A program made the position numbers and the translations under genes. DNA of 64,000 bases from Theocolax elegans (lineage: Eukaryota; Arthropoda; Insecta; Hymenoptera; Cerocephalidae), in assembly GCA_026168455.1 (NCBI GenBank), contig CM047431.1:45325466-45389465 (forward strand), read 5' to 3'. Below are positions 57,501-64,000 of the stretch, piece by piece. Under the pieces are notes generated by a model. It saw nothing but the letters and a program-made list of their open reading frames with translations, had not been told where the DNA came from and ran no database searches. Position 1 is the stretch's first letter. Each line of letters starts with the position of its first letter.

Positions 57501-58263
57501 TTGTATTTATTTTAAAATTAATAATTTAAGCTCGTTAGCGAGATAAATAATTTAATTTTTTTTCCTTTTCTTTTCTTCCTTTATAATTTGTTGTTTCTGT
57601 ATTTATTAATAGATTGAAACTTTAATTATTTCAATTTCCAGAACAAAATAAATTCTTTTCGCCAGTGAGGAATCTTTTGGATTATAACTGGCGAGAGAGA
57701 TATTTTGGGAAATCGTTAAATTTACCATTACTGGTAAATTACCGACGATATTGAAATAATTTAAAGATTTTTTTTTTGTTAATAATTATTTTTGTTTGCT
57801 GAATCAATTGTATAGAGTCTTGGTGTGTGTGAGTCACAAGACACTATTATAAACATTAATTATTTAGACTTGTGAGCAAGTTAAATAATTAATTTGAATT
57901 TGGTGCAAGTGTTAAGTGTGTGATTTGCCACAACTTTAACCAACAAAATTTAATTATTTTGTCCTTTTAAGGACGAAATAAATTTCTTTTAAAGAAAATC
58001 TTATGGATTTTGATTAAGTGAATTAATTTTGTTGGTACACTAGTCGGTGCATTTTCACAATTTATTGTAATTAAGCCGATACCAAATTTTTTTTTACTCG
58101 TTTGTAGTAATAATTACTTTATTGTGGTGAGTCCAATAAAATAATTTCCAATTGAAAATTGGATACTTCCGAAGTATTTGAAACACTAGGGATTTCATCT
58201 GAAATCCCGGTTGGGAGTACTTCTCCCGACGTAACACGTCGGCTGCTGCTGGTCAAAAAAATA
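54510..58263 (+). other. Gypsy leader: array of strong hairpins
   Basis: Noncoding, AT-rich and dominated by inverted repeats. Early ones: GGATCTAAT/ATTAGATCC (54544, 54582) and CGTCCCGT/ACGGGACG (54619, 54661). A repeated module has hairpin A (TTAATTATTT..ACTTG / CAAGTTAAATAATTAA) and hairpin B with a TGTGA loop. In 54857-54949 both lie in an outer ACAACTATTG/CAATAGTTGT stem; in 55121-55215 the outer stem is TTATAACTCG/CGAGAGTTATAA. Hairpin A recurs at 54956, 55214, 57118, 57526 and 57855. ATAGTGTCTTG/CAAGACATTGTAT (57457) and ATAGAGTCTTG/CAAGACACTAT (57812) share the loop GTGTGTGTGARTCA. Six hairpins occupy 58147-58275. Possible roles: packaging, translation or dimerisation of genomic RNA. 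Confidence 0.6.
55419..57053 (+). mobile_element. Solo LTR nested in the gypsy leader
   Basis: 1635 bp from TGTCGCGTCCCGACG to GGACGTGACA, flanked by TTAG (55415-55418, 57054-57057). It interrupts a leader hairpin of the type ATTATTTAGACTTG...TTAAATAAT. TATA-like boxes with start-site spacing occur at about 55826 (TATAAAAGG) and 56033 (TATATAAAG), and AATAAA words downstream, so it lies on the plus strand. Unusually long for an LTR; no sequence similarity to the gypsy LTR seen. Confidence 0.75.
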
Positions 58264-59800
58264 ATGGCCAGCAGCTATGAAGCCCAAATGGCCCAGCTGA
58301 TGAGTGAATCACGCCTCGAGAGAAACGTGCGGTGACCACTTGCGATCAGTGTACTCAGACGGATTCGTCCGATGGGTATCAGTCTAATCGCGAACCTACT
58401 CGTAGGAGATCCGATTCTCGTAGGGCGGCTGAAGGCCAACAAGAGAGTAGGTATCCTTCTACCAGCAGGCGTAGGAGTTCCCGGACGGATAATGGAGATG
58501 ACCGTCGGGAAAGAGACTTTTACGAGGCCAGGCCAAGGTATCGTGAAGACGATAACCGAACGCACGATCGGACAGGGTGCGCACGAGAGCTGCGTATCCG
58601 GAACATGTCCTTTGATGGTGAGACCAAAAAGGACGCGGAAGAGTTTCTGAACCGTTTGCACGACTTCAGAAATGACAACGAGTGCTCAAATCGCAGGATG
58701 TTTAGTGCCCTGCCCAATGTGTTCTCAAAATCAGCTCTGTTCTGGAATAGAACAGTTCAGCCATCTCTTCGAGATTGGCGAGATGTTGTGATCGAGTTCC
58801 TAAATGAGTATGGCCGTATAATAAATGACAAAGATTTACTTATGGAACTTCGATCAAGAACACAACATGAGGGAGAAAAGGCTACGACGTTCTTGAACTG
58901 TTTCAGAGCGATCGTACATAAGTTTAAATGCTCTCCCTCATTAGAACAACAGGTGAAGATGGCCTACTCGCAGATGAGGCCAGATTACCGTAGGTACATA
59001 CCAGTACGACAAATCAGGAATTTCTCTGATTTGACAAGCTACGGTAATGAGTACGAGCAGCATTTAATATGGGACACGAAATTCTCCAGTTCCAACGTTA
59101 AGCGCGAGAAGCTCGTACCAGAAGCTTGTTCGAAACAGAGTGGTGGAGCACGAGTTTCGGGTAAAGTGGCGACTGTTACCGAAAAGAGTAAGGATGAGTC
59201 TTCACATTCGGATAAACAGTCGTCGAAGAAAACTATTAAGAATAAGAGCAAGAAAAGTGCGAAAAACTCGCCAAACTCTTCTTCAAGCGAATACGAAGCA
59301 GCCACTGTGTACGGTACTTCCAACGTCGCTAATAGATTTCAGAAACGATACGGCAAATCGAATAATGGAGTGAGTGCTCACAATTCGAAATCCGTATCGT
59401 ACGTGCCTGTTTCTCAACAGTCACCTGGGTAACAAAAACAGAGCTCGGGCAAAAAAGAAAGACGTGCTTTGACGAATTCTCAACTTCCCCAGCAAAATGT
59501 TTTTCTCCCACAAATGGCACAAAACCTGGTGATGTATGTGCAACCACAGGCGACGGCAGTAAACCCAACGAACCTGAGCACCAACTTTGTCGGCGTGTGT
59601 TTCACATGCCAAAAAGTCGGTCATAGGTCGTCGGATTTCCCGAGCTGAACATGCTACCGATGCGGAAATATTAGGCACTCCGCTGAGCAGTGCTCTACCG
59701 AATTGATAGCAAAGGAGTACCCGCTGTGTGGAACTAGTGGCGTTACACTCCAAACATGTCCTAACTGCGTCAGGTTCCTCCAAAACGTGGGAACCCTGAA
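58264..59800 (+). pseudogene. gag: Gypsy gag
   Basis: ATG at 58264 starts MASSYEAQMAQLMSESRLER but reaches TGA at 58333; a one-base shift joins it to the main frame (VTTCDQCTQTDSS..., to 59432). The body has an Arg-rich region, then FDGETKKDAEEFLNRLHDF and WRDVVIEFLNEYG, the capsid-type retrotransposon gag fold. After the TAA at 59430 the same frame goes on to two zinc knuckles: CFTCQKVGHRSSDF (last Cys replaced by Phe) and, after a TGA at 59646, an intact CYRCGNIRHSAEQC. Gag would package element RNA; three breaks make it dead. Confidence 0.8.
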
Positions 59801-60455
59801 CGCAGGGCACCCGAGCTGCCTCGGGCGCCCTGCACTGTAGTAAGTAAACCGCATGGTTTACAAGGGCAAGAGTTTAAGGTTGGAGAACCCTCTAAACTCT
59901 TTAAGAAGTCTAGCAAATCATTTGCTGACTTCTCTAAAGTCCTTAACGGAGATCAAATTCCCTCTCAGACCAAAGTTGGTGTTGAAAGTAAGTCTGAGTG
60001 TAAGGATCCTAAACGTTCTGGGGATTCGACAGATGGAAAAGTTCTTAGAACACAACCTGTCCATCCCACCCGAGCTTTGCAAGGTAAAACAGAACAAGGA
60101 ACCTTATTAGACCAACAAAAGCGTGAGGCTAAATATTGGGCTAAAGAACTCTAAAGGCAAATATACTCTGGTAGCAGAGATATAATTGGTGAAGAAGGCG
60201 TAAAGAGATCGTTATCTCAGCCGCTTAGCACCACCGGAGTGAACGACCTTGGTTGTTGCTCATCGTCACCCCGTTGTGACACACCTAGTAAAGAGGACAA
60301 GAAGCCCTTGGTGGAGAAGGAAATTGCCCTCAACAACGAGCCCTTGGTGGAGAAGGTAGTTGTCGATGGAGTGCATAACATGAACCGTACAAACTCGTTG
60401 CCGAGAAGTACAGTTCAGGGGGGGGGGGGCAGATGCCGTACCAAGTACGTCTAAA
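59801..60455 (+). other. Gag-pol junction region
   Basis: Short disconnected frames, probably decayed C-terminal gag or linker coding sequence; a run of 12 G lies at 60418-60429. No motif identified. Confidence 0.4.
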
Positions 60456-62900
60456 ATGACGCACACGTCATCGACTTATAACGACGATAGTCAAACCGAT
60501 CAGATAATTGCTGGAATCCAATCGGATAACCGGCTATTCTTTATGATACGACTCGGTGGAAAGGATTTTAAAGCACTTTTCGATCCTAGCGCCTTGGTCT
60601 CTCTTGTACGATCAGATGTTGTCGAACAGTACAAGTTGAAATGGAGACCTGTCAAGGTTATCGTGAAAGGTGTGGCTGGACCAGCACTTAAAGTTCTTGG
60701 CCTTATCGACATTCTATTCTGTGTAGAAGGCCTTGATGGCAATATCCAACTGGGAATTGTAGAGAATATTGAGCATTCCATCATTCTCGGTATGGATTTT
60801 CTACAACATTGGAATATGGAAGTCAAATTAGGCGAAGCTATCTGGCGTATTGGCGAGAGTGATTGGAGACACTTCGTCAGAGATACAGCTCATGACATCG
60901 ATTCGAGGATTTCCGCTGAATGTGCTGGTATAATTGAGATACGGGACGACCAGCGGAAACAAGTCAAAGAGTTAGTTGAAAGCCTACTCTTGCCCTCGGA
61001 AGACGTCCACGGTTTTACGACGTTAACGGAACACCACATAGAGGTTGAACCTGGTGCAAGACCGGTTCGTCATAAGCTAAGACGTATATCTCCCAAGGTC
61101 CTCGAATTTGCCCAGAGTGAGGTCAAAAAGATGTTTGACAAGGGCATTATTGAACCGAGTGCGAGTGATTGATCAGCTGCTCCGGTCATCGTTCGCAAGG
61201 ACGAAGGAAGTTATCGCTTCTGTATCGATTTTCGAGACCTTAATGCAGTCACAAAACGTGATTCTTATCCAATTCCTAATATGGATACCATATTGGATAA
61301 GCTGCATAATGCAAGGTACATATCGAAAATTGATCTTAAGAAAGCGTACTTCCAAATATTAATGGCCGAGGCGAGCCGGCATTATACTGCATTTGCTGTA
61401 CCAGGGTCGGGGCTGTGGCAGTTCACGAGAATGCCTTTTGGCCTCATGAATGCTCCTATGACCTTTGCACGGCTTATAGATGCAATTTTCGGACCTAAGG
61501 TGGAACCTCATGTGTTTGGTTATCTAGACGACTTGATCGTTATTACCGAAACTTTTGAGGACCATCTAAAATGGCTCGAATACGTACTAAGGACGTTGAA
61601 TGACGCTGGACTCGAAGTGAATCGAGAGAAGTGTGAATTTTGTTGTTCCAGTGTAACGTTCCTTGGGTACAAATTGGACGCGGACGGCTTGAGACCTGAT
61701 GAGGAACGAGTCGCTCCAGTCCTTAACTATCCTACCACTCGTAATGTCAAACAGCTGAGATCCTTTCTCGGGATGGTAGGCTGGTACTCTCGATTCATTA
61801 ATCGAGAAACTTACATTAAAGGTCCCCTTACCAAGTTGCTACGTAAAGACCAGGCTTGGAATTGGGGCAAGGAACAGGAGGAGGCGTTTCGTCAGCTTAG
61901 AGTTGCGTTCAGAAACCCGTCCAGAATTTTCTAAGCCATTTACCGTCCAAAGTGACGCTAGTGACTTAGCAATAGGTGCGGTGTTGACGCAACTGGACGA
62001 CGAGGGTTTCGAGCATCCGATTGTCTACGTCAGCCGATTATTAAATCGCCCTGAACGTAATTACATGACAACGGGAAAAGAATGCTTGGCTCTCATATGG
62101 ACTATTAAGAGATTGAGACCATACATTGAGGCCTATCGATTCACAGCTGTGACCGACCATAGTGCTCTCATATGGCTCAAAAATCTCAAGGAGCCGTCGG
62201 GTAGGTCGGCACGATGGATACTTGAAATGCAGCAATGGGACTTTGAAATAGTGCATAAGAAAGGAGCCTTGCACTATGTCCCGGACGCGCTTTCTCGTGC
62301 CATCAACCCAGACCCCGACGAAGAAGAGATTGCCTCGTTCGAAATAATTACAGACCCATGGTATATTGCTAGACTAAACGATGTACGCTCATGCCCTCGA
62401 AGATTTCCGGAGTAGAAAATTGAAGATGATATGCTATATCGTTTTACAAACGGTAAAGTCCTGGACTCTGTATCAGAACGAGAGGAAGGCTGGCGTATTG
62501 TGCTACCCTTAGAGCAGAGGAACCGAGTTCTAGTAGATTCTCATTTCCACCCAGCTATGGGTCACATGGGAATTGAAAAAACTTACGAACGCGTTGCAAG
62601 AGATTACTATTGGCCAGGTATCTACCACGATACCCACCAATTTGTCTTACGGTGTCTGATATGTCAGAACTATAAGATGTCTTAAGCAGGTTCTCAAGGC
62701 TTATGATTTAAATTTGCCGTACACATTCCTAAGATGCGTAAGGCATGTCTGCTAAACTAGCACCAAAGTATGACAGACTCTTTGAAGTTAAAGAAGTACT
62801 ATCTCCAGTAGTTCTGAGACTAGAAGAGTCTGGTCGGAAACGGACCGAGGTACACATATCCGATGTGAAGAGATATGTACCACCTTGGGTTGCCATTTAA
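60456..62900 (+). pseudogene. pol: Gypsy pol: protease, RT, RNase H, integrase
   Basis: Frame 60456-61172 has the aspartic protease: LFDPSALVSLV, where the usual D(S/T)G is DPS, and the ILGMDFL flap-side motif about 70 residues on. TGA at 61170 replaces a Trp codon (SASD.SAAPVIVRK). RT continues to 61934: FCIDFRDLN, KIDLKKAYFQI, FTRMPFGLMNAP and catalytic YLDD at 61521-61532. A frameshift near 61910 leads to RNase H (QSDASDLAIGAVL, TGKECLALIW, VTDHSALIWL, HYVPDALSR). TAG at 62413 is followed by the integrase zinc finger (HFHPAMGHMG ... CLICQ). The integrase core is missing around 62690-62745; the C-terminal end LSPVVLRLE ... DVKRYVPPW survives at 62745-62900. No env. Confidence 0.85.
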
Positions 62901-63117
62901 AGCGGTAGGAAAAACGTATCGGCGTACGTGAGAACAGTCAGCGAAGGCTAGGCTTGGTGACTGAATGACACGTCAATATCATACGAAGCACGAAGAATCA
63001 TTGAAGCAGCCTCCAATTGAAGAATAGAAGAGAAGCGTACAGCGCGTAGTCGTGGATATATTGTGCCTTTCTTTCTACTCGGCCTTCCCGAGGGAAGTAG
63101 AGTCTAGGAGAAGGCTT
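62901..63117 (+). other. Gypsy 3' UTR with polypurine tract
   Basis: Noncoding; purine-rich GGGAAGTAGAGTCTAGGAG followed by AAGG (about 63091-63113) directly precedes the LTR. Confidence 0.6.
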
Positions 63118-63317
63118 CGTGACGGAAATCGTTACACAATCTATTCACGACGAATAGAATATTTAAATTCGCGAATCGTAAGCCGTCGGAGCCTTTCGTA
63201 CGTCAAGGCCAACCGACGACACTTGTTTGTTTTTGTACAAATGTACAATTACGTGCGCAATAGTACGTAGGGATGAGATCGCGAGAGTGTGTGTGCGCGT
63301 TTCCGACTCTCATCCCC
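63118..63317 (+). repeat. Gypsy LTR, first 200 bp
   Basis: CGTGACGGAAATCGTTACAC (expected TGTGACGG) onward matches the minus strand of 44525-44326. It stops at ACTCTCATCCCC, where the second leader begins in place of the remaining 830 bp. Confidence 0.8.
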
Positions 63318-64000
63318 AAACAAAATAAATTCTTTTCGCCAGTGAGGAATCTTTTGGATTATAACTGGCGAGAGAGATATTTTGGGAAATCGTTAAATTT
63401 ACCATTACTGGTAAATTACCGACGATATTGAAATAATTTAAAGATTTTTTTTTTGTTAATAATTATTTTTGTTTGCTGAATCAATTGTATAGAGTCTTGG
63501 TGTGTGTGAGTCACAAGACACTATTATAAACATTAATTATTTAGACTTGTGAGCAAGTTAAATAATTAATTTGAATTTGGTGCAAGTGTTAAGTGTGTGA
63601 TTTGCCACAACTTTAACCAACAAAATTTAATTATTTTGTCCTTTTAAGAACGAAATAAATTTCTTTTAAAGAAAATCTTATGGATTTTGATTAAGTGAAT
63701 TAATTTTGTTGGTACACTAGTCGGTGCATTTTAACAATTTATTGTAATTAAGCCGATACCAAATTTTTATTTACTCGTTTGGAGTAATAATTATGTTATT
63801 GTGGTGAGTCCAATAAAATAATTTCCAATTGAAAATTGGATACTTCCGAAGTATTTGAAACACTAGGGATTTCATCTGAAATCCCGGTTGGGAGTACTTC
63901 TCCCGACGTAACACGTCGGCTGCTGCTGGTCAAAAAAATAATGGCCAGCAGCTATGAAGCCCAAATGGCCCAGCTGATGAGTGAATCACGCCTCGAGAGA
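63318..64000 (+). repeat. Second gypsy leader and gag start
   Basis: Repeats 57641-58323 with only a handful of substitutions, including all six hairpins before the gag ATG at 63945. The window ends 19 codons into gag, so whether this copy is intact is unknown. Confidence 0.9.

Larger units (their letters stand above)
54510..63317 (+). mobile_element. Ty3/gypsy retrotransposon, broken copy
   Basis: Order: leader (54510-58263, with a nested solo LTR), gag (58264-59800), pol with protease, RT, RNase H and integrase (60456-62900), 3' UTR with polypurine tract (GGGAAGTAGAGTCTAGGAG near 63091) and the first 200 bp of an LTR (63118-63317). No 5' LTR precedes the leader; the array ending at about 54510 abuts it. 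Gag and pol have several stops and frameshifts and the integrase core is deleted. After the partial LTR a second leader begins, so two copies are joined head to tail. Confidence 0.8.

Overview
This window is a repeat-dense piece of an AT-rich animal genome, almost certainly an insect. The evidence is exons matching the C-terminal part of an insect odorant receptor (7tm_6), insect-type Tc1/mariner elements with TA target duplications, RNase H-bearing and Jockey/CR1-like LINEs, tRNA- and 5S-derived SINEs, TTAA, TAA and TA MITEs, and a Ty3/gypsy element. A hymenopteran (ant or wasp) would fit the receptor style and repeat families, but that is inference. Almost nothing here is an intact gene; most long reading frames are decayed transposon genes.

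Layout. 1-4.9 kb: end of a C2H2 zinc-finger frame, then SINE-like pieces, a 5S rRNA-derived sequence and a composite foldback structure. 4.9-5.6 kb: a structurally complete TRIM (two 258-bp LTRs, 166-bp interior, CCTT target duplication) whose LTR contains a tRNA-like sequence. 6-6.9 kb: a TIR element. 7.6-20 kb: a minus-strand RNase H-type LINE (A), its duplicated 5' half, and a plus-strand LINE (B) that the duplication splits. 20.9-26.4 kb: four DNA transposons, one with a Tc1-type DD34E transposase, and a SINE. 26.5-29.3 kb: a terminal-exon-like frame and a CpG-rich block that may be a first exon or an LTR. 29.3-40.2 kb: hairpins, a roughly 95-bp satellite with an assembly gap, a giant palindrome and a 1.6-kb tandem duplication. 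40.7-47.5 kb: a mariner-like element with about 500-bp TIRs, carrying a nested solo LTR, sits 25 bp upstream of an odorant-receptor exon; a second receptor exon follows 2.2 kb later. 49.7-50.7 kb: an unrecognised protein frame split by a TTAA MITE. 50.9-54.5 kb: a roughly 627-bp tandem array with dimeric order. 54.5-64 kb: a gypsy element with a 2.1-kb leader (3.75 kb with a nested 1.6-kb solo LTR), broken gag and pol, a truncated LTR, and then the start of a second leader.

Two observations stand out. First, the gypsy leader is built from repeated units of paired hairpins whose arms change in compensating ways, ending in six back-to-back hairpins, the last of which holds the gag start codon in its loop. 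Second, the TRIM carries a tRNA-like, T-run-terminated sequence in both LTRs. Several insertions are nested and can be ordered by their target duplications: solo LTR into mariner in a receptor intron; solo LTR into gypsy leader; retroposon into duplicated LINE A.
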